Assembly: GCA_023653785.1 (NCBI GenBank)
Contig: JAMKCH010084967.1
Coordinates: forward strand, 62,001 to 126,000
DNA: 64,000 nucleotides
Source: Ophioderma brevispina
Taxonomy: Eukaryota; Echinodermata; Ophiuroidea; Amphilepidida; Ophiodermatidae
Direction: 5' to 3'
Shown here: piece by piece, positions 10,815 to 23,165 of the stretch
Layout: each line of letters begins with the position of its first letter
Position numbering within the stretch: position 1 is the stretch's first letter
Made by a program: the position numbers and the translations under genes
Notes under the pieces: model-generated
Seen by the model: only the letters and a program-made list of their open reading frames with translations
Told to the model about the DNA's origin: nothing
Database searches by the model: none

Positions 10815-11174
10815 TTAAAGACAGCTATCAGTGATTTGTCTAAATCAGCAAATCGAAAAAATCATCAAAATCAGATATTCGCAAGTATGTAACAGTACAT
10901 TGTATTCTAACATACCCTGCAAATGATAAGACGCAGAAAGCAACCTATAAGGACAGAATCGAGATTTTAGTCATTATTGTCCGTCGGACACTTACTACAA
11001 CACGTAATTGAATGGAAATCGGTATCTTGGAACACTGGCCGTTTTCTTCCTTTCTGCAATTCTTCAGCTGGAAAAGGTAACTTCTGATAAATTCCTACAT
11101 ACTTAACCTTCACTTTGGAAAGCTATTCCTGCAAATTTAAAATATTTTTTTCAAATCACTGATAGTGCCTTTAA
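10815..11174 (+). mobile_element. TTAA MITE (CACTATCAGTGATTTG family), complete copy
   Basis: Left end TTAAAG..AGCTATCAGTGATTTG; right end CAAATCACTGATAGTGCC then TTTAA. So TTAA target duplication with about 20-bp inverted repeats; 360 bp. The interior includes GACACTTACTACAACACGTA, shared with the copies at 24256 and 60454. No coding capacity. Confidence 0.85.
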
Positions 11175-11229
11175 TGATCATGCAAAAAAGCCTAGTACTT
11201 ATGCTTTGTGGACTAAAATGATGTGAAAG

Positions 11230-11410
11230 GGTAGATTTTTCATATAGAAGTCCCATTGATGCAAATGAGGTATTACCGCTGGGGGGGGGGGGGGGTTATT
11301 ACAATTGATTTCCGTCATGCGCTGTATGAACCTTGTGTCAGTAGTGCTTGACAGAATGAAGGGCAATAACTCATTTGCATCAATTGGGACTCTATATGAA
11401 AACGTCTACC
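11230..11410. mobile_element. Octamer-bearing MITE, copy 2
   Basis: Arms GTAGA..TTTCATATAGAAG and its inverse ...TATATGAAAACGTCTACC. ATGCAAAT at 11259-11266 and inverted at 11373-11380. A 13-base G-run follows the left arm. Inserted in the host MITE at 10695-11527. Confidence 0.85.
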
Positions 11411-11527
11411 TGTAAAAGTCATGGGTTTTTTATGTGTTGAATAGGATTTTGGTGGGATCACATGCCCTATTGATGTGAATTTTCCCAAAACTGGTGCATT
11501 GTGGTGAGGGACTCAATATACCCTCTG

Positions 11528-12390
11528 CCCATTTTCAGTGCAGCAAGACCAATGATGAGCAAGTTGGGTTCCTTTGATGATATCGTTTGGTACAATGGCA
11601 ATTGTTGCGATGGTGTTGCTGAAGATGGCCACAACGATAACCATCTTACGATGCAATGAGGATTAATTGCGATGTATCAAAAATAATTAAAGGGAAAGAA
11701 ATTGGACACCTAATAATAAATATTCACAGTTAAAGCAATCTTTCACACAAGATTCTTGTAAACAAATAGATTTGTGATGGTTCTTTTTGCAAGATTGGCA
11801 AAAAAAAAATTGCCTGTGGAATGTTTTTACAGTACCCATATGAGGTTGAGGTATTGTTATTAAAATTTTGGAGTTTTGTGGCTAAATAGGGGTCTTAAGA
11901 ACTGAAACATACTTGAACTGGGGGTCTAAAGAACTGCAGAAGAGGTGCAAACTGGGGGTCTTGACCACCGCATATACCTGTACCGCCATGAAAGGTTGGG
12001 AGTGCTTAGGGGGTTAAGAATAAAATTAAAAGGTCATTCACATCTCACTATACCAACATACAATTTCCATCGTATGTTTAACTTTGTAATGACTTGTCAC
12101 AGATATCACCCATGTATACTCTGTATTTTTCCATCGTGTAGTTAGTCTTTCCTATTAGTAATGTAGATAGAAAGTAGTAAGTTTCTTCTACCGTACATTA
12201 TCAGTCTACAAAGATGATGAAAGCTATAATTTTATAATCCCAGTCACCCACCGGTAGCGGAGGCAAGTAGTACTAGTGTGCAGTTGACGCATTTCATGTC
12301 ATTAGCGGAGCAAGTATAGAATAACCCTGCACCGTAGATAGCTGTAAATTTTTAGGATCTATGCTAGATATAAAAATTTTTTTAAATGTC
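11528..12390. other. No gene or clear repeat seen
   Basis: AT-rich sequence with short frames only; nothing recognisable on either strand. Confidence 0.4.
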
Positions 12391-12770
12391 GACATTTATA
12401 TAGCGCCTTTCACATGTTCAAAGCACTTCACATTTATCGCTGCCACTAGGAATGTGTCAGCTGCCTACCAACTGCCACGGCATACTCATACCTTTGGGTG
12501 GCGCTAATGTACAATATCCTACAGCTCCCCATTTTGCACCTGGTTGTGAGAGAGGCAAGCGAAGGTAAAGTACCTTGCCCAAGTGCACAAACATTGGCTT
12601 CAGCGGGTCTCGAACCCAGGCCTTTGGGTAATGGTCGGGCGTGGTATCCACGGGGACCACATGTGCCTCAAATGTAGATCTGAACTCTTTATCAATTGTA
12701 ATCGTAGCCCAAACGCTTAAATCATGATCCACTTTCTCATGTGTGCAAGGTATTCTATATCTTGCCACAT
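12391..12770 (-). mobile_element. SINE-like element with tRNA-type B box
   Basis: Carries TATATAGCGCCTTTCACATG and CAAAGCACTTCACA, then AAAGTACCTTGCCCAAG and GGGTCTCGAACCCAGGC. The last is a tRNA-like B box when read on the minus strand. This combination is a commonly seen animal interspersed repeat; I have not assigned it to a named family. The 103-codon minus frame inside it is incidental. Confidence 0.6.
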
Positions 12771-13683
12771 CAGATTAATGCATCACACAGCACAGATGAT
12801 GTGAATCTCAATTTAAATAAACAAATCTAGGGTACACATTTATCATAGCTAGAGCTTAACATGCAAAATATGTTTGAAGGCATCTAAGATTCATCATCAT
12901 GATTGTCATCCAAGTCAATGCTTTTTGATGTGATCTTAAAATCCGTGGATATCAACACACTGATATCGGGAGAGTTGAAACAGCACCCAATGAGTAATGA
13001 ACTTAACAAGAATCTATTTATGTGGCCCATACCATGTACCATTTAGATTTCTAGGTCAGTACACCATGCACAGTGTGGTGTGCGTGGCATAGGCCCAGGT
13101 ACCCCGCAGGGTTCCACAGAGCTTTTGTGTGCCCATAGAGTTCTTGAGAAGTGAAAGATTCACGCAGGTTATAACCAAATGGGTGCTCTCTGCGGAATTG
13201 GCAGTAGGAGGAATTGGCATGCATGTGAATGACTTATCAAACACCACCACTTACGGAAGTCAAATCATTATTTGAGTCCAACAAGTTGTAAGTGCAATAG
13301 CTGCAATATGATACAGCTGCGTGCTGTCATGTATTAGGATAACTCAACTTAATCTGTCTTGAGCCAGTGCTCTGATATTGGTTCCAGGTGAAACAGTCGC
13401 CTGAAAAAACATTCATGAGCCACTGACCAACGACTGGGCATATTGAGTGGGTGTTGGTTGGGAATTCTGATAAATGGCAGCTATTGCACTTACCACCTAC
13501 TTGCACTCACAACAAAATACGCTCTCCCCATACCTGCTGTAACAACAATGTCCCTGTGAAGCCGATACCTTGCCAAGCAGTGTCATTGGTGTTGAAATAT
13601 AGTATGTTTAGTCGTGTCAAATGGTGCATCTTGTCTTCAAATATTAAAATTTGAAGTGATGGGATATTAATTTCCTTAAATGG
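12741..13683 (+). repeat. 0.9-kb tandem duplication, copy A
   Basis: Runs from TGTGCAAGGTATTCTATA to about 13683 and is repeated immediately in copy B. It shares GATTGTCATCCAAGTCAATG, CTATTTATGTGGCCCAT and CATGCATGTGAATGACTT, plus a foldback MITE near the end. The copies differ by frequent single-base indels and substitutions. Confidence 0.85.
13280..13504 (+). mobile_element. AGTGCAATAGCTGCCAT foldback MITE, copy 2
   Basis: Left arm CAAGTTGTAAGTGCAATAGC; right arm GCTATTGCACTTACCACC then TACTTG. This is the best copy for seeing both outer ends. It sits inside duplication copy A. Confidence 0.85.
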
Positions 13684-14602
13684 CATGTGCAGGGTATTCT
13701 ATAATTGGCCACATCAGCTAAGTTTGATCTCATTTTTAAATAAACAAATGAAATTAGGGTACATATTTCATATCTGAGTAACATGCCAAAATATGTTTGC
13801 GCATCTAAGATCATCATGATTGTCATCCAAGTCAATGCTTTTTGATGTTATATAAATATTTCCATGGATCTCACACACTGCTATTCAGGAGAGTCATAAC
13901 ACGCACCCAAGAGTAATGACTAACAAGAATCTATTTATGTGGCCCATCTATGTACCATTAATTCTAGGTCATTACACCGTGGCACAGTGTGGTGTTTTTT
14001 TTTTTTTTTTTTCTGCGTGGCATAGGCCAGTTACCCCGTGGGTTCCACAGAGCTTTGTGGTACCATAGAGTTCTGAGAAGTGAAAGATTTGCTGTAGGTA
14101 ATAAACAAATGGGTGATCTCTGCGCGAATTGGAGGCAGGATGGATGGCATGCATGTGAATGACTTCTCAAACACCACCCTTACAGAAGTGAGTGCAACAA
14201 GGTCCTAAGTACAATAAGCTGCCATGTGATACATGCGTGCGGCCATGTATTAGGAGAACTAAAGTTCCTTGCATCGAGTCAGGGGCTCTTGAAAATGGTT
14301 CTCAGGCAATGTGTTGCCTGAAGAACCATTCAAGAGCCATGACCAAAGACTGGCATGTTCGTGTGTTGTTGGGAATTCTGATAATGGCAAGCTATTGCAC
14401 TTACAGCCTTGTTGCAATCGCCAAACGAAAATATGCCTCTCCCCAAACTCTTCCATAACAACAAATTTGCCTGTGAAGCGATACCTAAACCAGGCAGGCT
14501 TCATCGGTGTGATATGTAGTATGTATCTTATGTCAAAATAGGCATTTGTCTTCAATATTAAAAATTCAAATGTTGGGTACTTTGTTGGCTTAAATGCTGA
14601 AA
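13684..14602 (+). repeat. 0.9-kb tandem duplication, copy B
   Basis: Head-to-tail copy of 12741-13683, from GCATGTGCAGGGTATTC to about 14602. A 17-base T-run in copy B (about 13995) is absent from copy A. Many one-base gaps distinguish the two. Confidence 0.85.
14196..14414 (+). mobile_element. AGTGCAATAGCTGCCAT foldback MITE, copy 3
   Basis: Positional equivalent of the MITE at 13280-13504, duplicated with its flanks. Inner arms are clear: GGGGCTCTTGAAAATGGTTC and CCTGAAGAACCATTCAAGAG with GTGTTG between. Confidence 0.85.
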
Positions 14603-17038
14603 GGTTGTGGGCAAAGCTTCACGTTATATCCCATTGGGTAGTTAGACTACAAAGAAAATTTTTTTTAAGTGAATTGTTGAAACTGTAGGGAATAGTGTAT
14701 ATAGAAAAATATCATTTTGAGAAGATCACTTTTAAATGTATGTAATTTCTAACTGGATCCTAACCATCCTTTTCTTCAAGTGTGCTCCTGTGAATTTGTT
14801 CAATCGATACCCCAGGCATGTAATACTTGACTTACGGGGTACATGTATGGATGGGAAGTTAATTGCGAGGACTCGGGTATAGACATGGGGGATTTCAATC
14901 TTAAAAGCACATCTCTTCAGGGTGCTAAAAGCTTTGAGATTGACGTTTGTTTGAAAGTGTTAGTTTGGGCAGGGAAGTGTGACCATGTACTGACTGTTTT
15001 TGGCTGCGATCAAGACTTGAATCATGAACTTCTAATTTTTTAATTTGCTGATTTGGCTTATTTCAGATGGACAATTTTCAATGGCGCGATAAGAATAGCT
15101 ATTTTGTGGTTTTTTTTGTGAATGATCAAACAAATAGTTTTTTTGCCATAGCGATTTTGCATATTTGGAGTTATATATAGGGATCGTGGTAAATAACTTT
15201 TTCAAACCATTAATTTTGATGGCTGAGGTCCATTCATGAGATAAGTGAAAATAAACATCTCTCAAAATTAAGTTCCAGTATGACTTGTGGTTTGGTATAT
15301 TTTTCACAAGCAGAAAACACAGGAAGCAGTTACGACTTTAGATTTCAGGTTTAGCAGATGGTATAAGTGGCATGATGCCTACTTAACAGCATCCCGATAC
15401 TTTTGAAGATGTGTAAGTTCGGCAAGATACATCTGCTAAAAATGAAGTTAAGGCAATATAAATCGCATAAAACCTGAAATCTAAAGGTCGTAAGTATGAA
15501 CCAGGTAAGAGATTCACAAAGTGCATTATTAGAAAACGGTGCTAAAGCAAAACGATGCACAAGTTACCTATGTGGGTGGTGTCTGGTTTAGTGGCCTAAG
15601 CTGCCTGCCTAAATATGCCTATGGAAAAATAACCTGTAAAACCATTTTTATATTGAAAATTTGTGGAATGGAAAAGAAACCTTATGTTGGCAGTTATTAA
15701 AATTTGACCAATTCACAATTGTCCTAATCAGATTTTGATAAGAAAATTTGCAACAATTATTGTTCAAAGATCACAGCTGTTTGCCCCCTGCAAATTGTCT
15801 ATTTTTAGAAAAAAATTTAAGCACTGGCAACACAATTTGACATCTGATGTAGAGGGGCCGCAAGAGCATTACTTCTGCAAAAATTAGAAAAATCCATTGT
15901 GGGATCTTACCATGCTTTGTATGTTATCGTGCCCTATAAAGAACATCTCCATAGAAAGACGTGAAAACTAGATTCGGAAGGAAAATCATATTTGCCCACA
16001 GGAAATTTCGTAACATTTACACGGTGTAGTTAGAGGAAGAAATAATCCAAAATCAGTGGTCAAACTGTGTCCATGTTGATATTTTTGGTTTTATTTTGGT
16101 TTTTCATACTAAATGAGAAAACTTTAATGCATACAGCAGTGAGAAAAGCTTTGTACAGAAATTTGCATCAATAAATTACTCGCAAACTTAGTTTTACAGT
16201 AAACAATGATTTCAATACTTGAGAGACTGAAGCATATCAAGATATAGCATGCACTACTTTTAAAATGGCATGCACAAACAAGTATTATATTGGTTTTTAT
16301 CGCAAGTTCCAAAAAAAACCCACCGGTATACATTAGGCTGCCACTGCCCAGGCGTCCCTTTCAAACAAGCCCCACCAGTCACAGTTCTTGTCTACCATAT
16401 AAAGTTTGGACCACTTTTGCCCGGGGGATGCATATTGTAACTAGTCAATGTCAGCCTTGTAATCTTATTGTATTAGCGTTCATGCGAATTAGGAGAGGAA
16501 ACAGTGCCGATTTTAAAAAGATGAGGAACAACAGAGTTCTGAGATTTCAAGGTGAATCCGCGACTCACTAATGCACTGTTGTCGTTCAGGTTTTTTTTAG
16601 CTCACTGGGCATGTTGCCGTGTTTAAGTTTGTGTGCTGGACAACATGTAACTCAAGTTAAACATTTGTTCTCAGATTGCATATAAACTAAGGTGAGGGTG
16701 TTGTAAGGGGGGATTTCCTTAACCCACTATAAATTTCAAACAATCTTTACGAATAAAGCGGTAAAGAGGGTGATTTATAGTGGTCAGGAGAAGGTGGCAG
16801 GGGACCTGGTATGGAAATAACCTGATTTAGCATATCTATTCTCGGGGATTAACATGGACATCAAGATTTACCAATCGCTATGCATTCTCTGTATATTGGA
16901 ATGCCCATCCAATTACGTTTGGATCTTGTGAAAGAACTGCTCTTAGAACCCCACCTTAATTTGTGTGGTTTTATATCAGAAAGTTAGATTCTTATTTTCA
17001 TTTCTTAATTACCTTGCAGTCTGAGCATCCACTTCATT
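14603..17038. other. No gene or clear repeat seen
   Basis: About 2.4 kb of AT-rich sequence. The frames at 14843-15043 and 16290-16571 have no splice-site support or recognisable motif. Confidence 0.4.
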
Positions 17039-17039
17039 A

Positions 17040-18001
17040 ACCCTAACGCGGCCGAGATGCAATGAGAGCAACGAAAACGTGGTACCGGTCGGGAAAATGT
17101 TTATTGTTGCATCTCAGCCGTAAACAACTATTTTTTGTCGCGCAAATGACTCTCATTGGACTCATTGCATCTGGGCCGTTCTACCGGAAAATGACGCGAG
17201 AGTTCCTCGTGCATCTGGGCCGTCTTACGAAAATGACGCGATGTCCTTCGTTGCATCTTGGGCAGTTTTCCCGGCAAAATGACACGATGTTCCTCTTTGC
17301 CACCTGGACAGTAATTCCGGGAAATGATGCGATGCTTTTCACGCAGTTCGGATGGTGTGCCGCCGAAAGGCGCAATGCTTTTTATTCAGGCGGGTGACAC
17401 TGTGTCCAAAGGCCAATAGCAATTTTGATTTCTGTGGTTGATAGCGCCACCATTTTGGATAAGAACTTTAAATTATGCATAACACTTCATGACGTAACCG
17501 GAGCATGACGTAGCGTAATAGCGTCACGCACGACTATGACGTAGCGAATAGCGCCACTCACGACTGGCGAACTATATGTCAATTTCATGCAAAAATCAGG
17601 TGAAAGTACGCAGTCCAGTATTTCCATTTATTATTTATTTATTTATTTAGTTAGTTATTATCCCTGTTCCATCATGCTTCGCACGCGATGTCCTCGTTGC
17701 ATCGAGAAGTATTTCCCGGAAAAGACGCGATGTTTTTCGTTGCATCTGGGCCGTTATTCGGGAAAATGACGCGATGTTTTTCGTTGATCTGGGCACGTAT
17801 TCCGGGAAAATGACGCGATGTTTTTCGTTGCATCGGGCCGTTTGACTTTACGCTAATTATTCCTGTGCAGGGAAAACGGCCGAGATGCAATGAAACGCAA
17901 ACTTTGGGTCTCCGTTGCATCTGGGCCGTTAAACAAAAAATAGTTGCCCTTGCGTTGCATTGGGCCGTTCGGTCGGCAACACGACCCGTCCGGGTTAGGG
18001 T
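17040..18001. mobile_element. Inverted-repeat element with internal 44-bp tandem repeats
   Basis: Short ends ACCCTAACGCGG and, inverted, CCGGGTTAGGGT. Next come inner inverted motifs GGCCGAGATGCAATG (left) and TTGCATCTGGGCCG (right), and AACAACTATTTTTTGT versus ACAAAAAATAGTTG. Two clusters (about 17160-17395 and 17686-17850) contain some four copies each of a unit near 44 bp, with GACGCGATGTTTTTCGTTGC and ATCTGGGCCGTTATTCGGGA. The centre has GACGTAGCG and TAGCGCCAC repeats and an ATTT tract. CpG-rich compared with its surroundings. The frames inside (17062-17397 plus, 17672-18157 minus) just translate the repeats. Confidence 0.75.
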
Positions 18002-18012
18002 GAATTGTGGTA

Positions 18013-20295
18013 GGCCAAAAAAAATATAAGAGTTTGTCTCAAAGCTGCTGAGTGGCTTGAAAACTAATGCGGTACGCGCATTTTTTTTATTTTTTTTAAT
18101 TCCGAACTCTATACGCTCACCATAAAATATCAAAGTTCTTCTGTTCAAAACACACATACGGAATAAGTGACTGACCCAAACCTCAGCAAAGCTCCAGCAG
18201 TTAGGTATCCTAGCAGTGACAGAGGCAAGGCTAATTGTCCGTTCAGTATTTTACGTATAAGGGGAGATAAAAAAAGTCCAGAAGCCAGTCTGCATGAATG
18301 GAAGGCACTGAAGCTAAGTGGACTGTTGGCTCCAAACCTCAACAAAGCTCCATTTCTGGGCAGTTAGGTGGTCACCTAGGAGTGATCAGAGGCCGGGATC
18401 TATTCTATAGGCTATACCTTTGCAGTAGTTTACTTAAGGGCAGGTGAACCTGAGTTACGAGTATTATGTTTGGTTTGGAAACTTTGCCAAAGATGTGATT
18501 ATTTTAGAAAGAAAATTGGACGATGAACCCGATGTGTAACAGATTAATGTACAACTTTCCGTATTTTGAGAAAAATACTAAAATAACACAATTTTGCCCC
18601 AATATTGTCAGACAGCATAACAAAAACAATTGAATTTTCATGATTGCTTATGTTATTTTAGAAACACGACAACTTTGTCTAGGAGGTTTTTTCATTTTAA
18701 ACTAGAGCTTACTTTTCGAAATTTAAGGAAAATGTCAAAAATGTTTTTTTAATATTTTTACTTTTCTTTCCGAAATTGAGATATATAATGGAGAATGATC
18801 TTTAGTGGAGAAATGAAAAATGCAAAATTGAGAAAACCGTCCCTGGAGAAGATCGATTGCTATCTTAGGAAAGGTACACCTTACCTTTACTCGTATTTTT
18901 GGAGTGACTGTCTGAAAATTTGCCACATTTGGAAAATTGAACATTGAGAAAATCCGTGTTTTAGTAAAAAGTGACTTTCACGCCATTTCAAGCTGTCTCT
19001 TTCTCAAAAAACTTTATCTGTGAACTTCAAAAATTGAGTATGTTGTGCAAGTGATGAAAATACATCTTTATGCCCTATTGAATCAACATGATTGTCTATA
19101 ACTCAGAAATTAGAGAAATTGAAATTTCATATGGTCTAAATTAGCGCTTTGTTTACATTTTCAAAATATTATTTTCGTTTTTCCAAGATGCGTTCGCGCA
19201 AAGTACATTAAAACACGCGGACGCTTTATTACGACAGCAAAAAATTCACCGCGCGAAGCGATGGGGCCCTTGCGCCTGAAGGCGTGAAAATGTGCTTTTA
19301 AATGTCCCGCCGTTGAGACCAAGCGGTTTTAAAGGACTAGTGTTTAAATCGGCAAAAACTACAGCTGAGTGGATAACCGTTGTTGGTAACTAGAGAACAC
19401 AGTTTGTGTTTAAAATGGTGCAAAAAATCAGAAATTCGTGTAAACAAAAGCACCAGGGGTGACACTGTCCTTAAGGGGAGACAAAAATATTATTATTGAG
19501 CAGTAAAAATAATATAAGTTTGCATTTTCTTATGCATTTTGATGACGTCAAATCTTCATTAACTGGGCAGTTAATGTTTTTCAATCAACTACAGTAAGAT
19601 AAGAATACCAAAAAAAGTGATGATGTATAAAATTGAAAGGTCCTACAATTCAATTCAGGAAGGAGTTAAATATGAAAAGTGTAGAAAAAATATTAAAATA
19701 AAGACTAAATAATATGACATTTAACCGGGAGATTTACACTTTTCACCCTGCCGTGTTGTTGAAAATACTCCTCGATCACCGAATCACAAAACAGTCTCTA
19801 CACAATAAAAAAATGGTGCTTGATGCCAAATAATAGGACTACAATTGGAAACAGCATAAAACAATGATGGTATCAGTGAAAGTTGTCGGGAATATAAGTC
19901 GGGGGTTTAATCACTTGGATCATTGCTTCCAAATTGTGAAGTTTCTGGCCATTTTTTTTTTTTTTTTTTAATTTTTTATGCAAAAATTTCAGAACTTTTC
20001 GTGTTTTTTAAAAGCCGACCGAGATCTTCAGAAAATCATAATGTACATTTTTTAGCACTTAGGACTTGAAACCGAAAAATAAGGCGAATCGTACTAGTGG
20101 ACAGGCTTGAATCAGTCAATGCAGAGAGGTGCAGATCGCTTGATTCAGGTGTTTTAGTTTTCAACAAAAATCGGAGTTCAACAATTTTTGGGGGGAAAAA
20201 ATAATAAAAAAAATTCCGCTACTGTTTTGAAGTTACCCTCGAAATTTACAAACGGGTGTGTCAGCTTTGAGACAAACCATATTTTTTTTTTGGCC
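18013..20295. mobile_element. 2.3-kb element with about 35-bp terminal inverted repeats
   Basis: Left end GGCCAAAAAAAATAT then GTTTGTCTCAAAGCTG; right end is the inverse, CAGCTTTGAGACAAAC then ATA(T)n GGCC. TA flanks both ends, a possible TA target duplication. The interior shows no transposase frame, so it is non-autonomous or decayed. It begins 11 bases after the 17040-18001 element. Confidence 0.75.
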
Positions 20296-20297
20296 TA

Positions 20298-22590
20298 GCT
20301 AAATTGTGAAATATCATTACTCACCAGCATTCTCAGACTTTTTCCCAATTTCAACGCACTTTGGTTAAAATGTCAGCAAGAACTTTCATAAATAGAGTTG
20401 AAGTGATTGAGAATTATGGGGTTCCTAACCTATATGTCTGGTGAACCTGATTGTGTTAGTCACCACTGGGCCACTTCAGTGACAGGAGTAGATTTTTGTG
20501 AGGATACAAATTTCTCCTCAATTGTCACTTATCGTTGTAAGACCCCCTACTGATAACATTTTTGAAGGTGTATTGGACAACTATTACGAAAAGAAAAATG
20601 CAACCTTGTTTTGAACTTGCCTGCTATCGTTAACTTGGCCCTATAGAAGACCATGCTTGAATTCATCAGTCTTGCACCGAACATGCTAATCACCATTTCT
20701 TACATAAAGACCCCCTGCATATTTGGCTCATGCACTTCAGATGTGTAAGTCAATTCCAACTATGCAAAAAACAAGGGTCAGTCAAAAACAATTGGGGTGC
20801 TTCTTTCTGAACTGTCCTCTATGTCCTCTTTAATTAATTGTGCTCTAGACATGGGATCTAAGCCGATTAATTTCAAAAGCACTGTTTATGCACTGTCTTG
20901 AAGGAGGCTCCTTTTAACAGAATTTTTTTGTCATGACAGTTTTTAGACTAGTAAAATATATTTCTTATCTAGTTTTCTTTCTGATATTTGTAAACATTCT
21001 GAATTGGGTTTGTACAATTTCTATACAAAACCAGTAAAAAAATCTACTAGTGCAGTTTTGTACAATGACACTACAGTGTTAATCCACTTACCATGTGGTA
21101 CAATTTTGGCACAGATTTGAAAGCACACTGCTTGCCCTTGCTTAATGTCTTTAGTGAGGTGGACAGTGATTACGACTGATGTCATGGAAAGCAAACTAGT
21201 ACTAAGGTAGATTTTTTTACTGCGTTTGCCTAAAAAATTGTACAAAACCACCACTTAAAGGTCCTGGTCCGATTGCTAATAGCCTCCGTCCCCAGGCAGC
21301 ACCATTTACGCTCTCATGCATCTGTACTACTCGGACACAAAAGCGCCGCCGATTCCGTACCCGCATCGCTAATTGGGCGGCTATTCTTAGACATGCGCTA
21401 TTTAATGGGACTCCCCCCAGCCAAACGCTGTGTTTAAAGGCTTTACAAGGAATGAAAAACACCGGGTTCCTGTACCGGTCTCGCGAAATCGACGATTCAG
21501 GTTGTCGATCTGATGTTGAAACGGTTCCTCACAAAAGCCCCCTTCCTCACTAGTTATTTTGAGTGCCTGTAGGTGGCATGACTTGACAGACAGCAATCGA
21601 TAATGAGCGCTGATAGGTAAGAAATGCTTGTATGATCGTATTTTTCATGTTTTTTCGTCTTTTTTTAAAAAAAAAAAATAACCTTTTATAAACTAGTCCC
21701 TTAACTAGACAATTTTAGTTAGGAATTTTTGTGCGTAAATCGGTAACGATGGCCAAGTATTTGGCGCCAATCTCCAGTGTCCAAATCCGAATCAACGCTA
21801 TCTGACCGGGTTCGAATAGTTACCATTGTTGTGTTGTTCAGCCACTTGGCATGTTTACGTCAAAAACTTGTGGACTCCCTAGCATCAGTGAAGTTTGCCA
21901 AGGTCGCGGTGGCGCAAATTACTTTCTGACCGTGATTCACCAATGGGCGGCGCTGTGTTCCAAGACGACACGTAAATGGGTGAGGCCTCAGATTTTACTG
22001 GAATTGGTCAAATTTTGGTATCAGGAACTACTATCTTTTCTCATTTACCCTGTGAATCCCCCTTTAGAGCTAAATGATATTTGTTTTGGATGGTTATGCC
22101 CCAGTTTTGGTCGACCAATATTGATTTTTACACATTACTCTATGGCGATTAAAAATCATGTTTTAGCTTTCACTTCAAAACGGGTGAAATATCGGCGCGA
22201 CACTTTACAGATGGGGTTTTGTGGTGAAGGCCTTCTATCAGGATGAAAAATTGTATATACTTCAATCGGGTCTCCCTCTTTAAGATTTTTGTTTTATATT
22301 AGACAAAGAGTTCCATATTTCCTCCTTTAAATTCTACAGGAAAACAAATTTTTTTTATTAATGCCTACACTAACAAACACCTAACCCTAAACCAAAATCA
22401 AAAACATTTGTTACATGTAACTCCAGAAGGGGGGGGGGTTACTCTGGACTTTTGGTGTTAGCATTAACCAAAAAACATTGACTTGACTTCAAATTACCCT
22501 GTAACTAATTTTTACCCCCTTATTTTACAAGTTCCCCACATTTCCCAGAGGTTGGCACAAATTCTGATTCAGCACCCTTAAAACTATAGA
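20298..22590. other. No gene identified
   Basis: The plus frame 21851-22246 (131 codons) and minus frames around 21217-21596 occupy a slightly GC-richer patch (21260-22250). Their peptides show nothing I recognise and no splice context. (A)n and (T)n runs lie near 21665. Confidence 0.35.
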
Positions 22591-22593
22591 AAA

Positions 22594-23010
22594 CATCTTC
22601 AACCCTTCTTCCCCAAACTCTAGAATGGGATTCTCGTTTATAACCCTACTATTAGATATCCAGAGAAAGTTATGTCCAAATTTCAAGTTGATTCCGAAGT
22701 GCTTTGAGTTATTAGCATATATGTATTCGGCTTAACGCGTACCCCCTAGGTTTTCAACAGAATAAGAGCACTGGGTAACGTTACCCCCAGGATGACTTGA
22801 ACCTTATCAGGCTGTACCTGTTTAACTAAGGTCAAACATCTTCACAACATCTTCAACCTTCCCCAAACTTCTAGAATGGGATTCTCGCGCGTTTATAACC
22901 CTACTATTAGATATCCCAGAGAAAAGGTTATTTCCAAATTTTCAGTTGATTCCGACAGTGTGTTTTGATGTTACCAGTATTAGCAAATATTTGTATTACG
23001 CATACCCCAT
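22594..23010 (+). repeat. Tandem duplication, period about 254 bp
   Basis: CATCTTCAACC, TAGAATGGGATTCTCG, TTTATAACCCTACTATTAG and GTTGATTCCGA appear from 22594 and again from 22848. A looser relative lies at about 42880-43010. Confidence 0.8.
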
Positions 23011-23021
23011 AGGCCACTCTG

Positions 23022-23057
23022 TTGTAATTTCTGTCCGTTTATGGACAGAAATTACAA
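23022..23057. repeat. Perfect 15-bp hairpin
   Basis: TTGTAATTTCTGTCC, loop GTTTAT, then the exact inverse. An isolated perfect inverted repeat; it could be a tiny MITE remnant. Confidence 0.85.
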
Positions 23058-23165
23058 AATCACAATTTCTTCCAGAATAGATCGAATTTGCACGTAAAAT
23101 TAGGCACACATACTATACTTGGGACAACAGTTCAGATGATATAAAAATCTAATTTTTTTTAATGC

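Larger units (their letters stand above)
10695..11527 (-). mobile_element. CAGAGGGTGT-family MITE interrupted by two nested MITEs
   Basis: Ends are CAGAGGGTGTTTTTTGAACC (the right end seen inverted) and GTGCATTGTGG...ACCCTCTG. Element 10815-11174 and element 11230-11410 lie inside. Host pieces 10695-10814, 11175-11229 and 11411-11527 sum to about 292 bp, matching the 285-301 bp of uninterrupted copies at 2751 and 26573. Confidence 0.8.

Noticed and set aside
15065..15180. Short exon after TTATTTCAG
   Set aside because: The frame is hydrophobic and AT-driven and ends at a stop without a donor; nothing links it to the coiled-coil gene.
17672..18157. 161-codon minus-strand frame
   Set aside because: Made of 44-bp tandem repeats and the end of an inverted-repeat element; composition follows the repeat.
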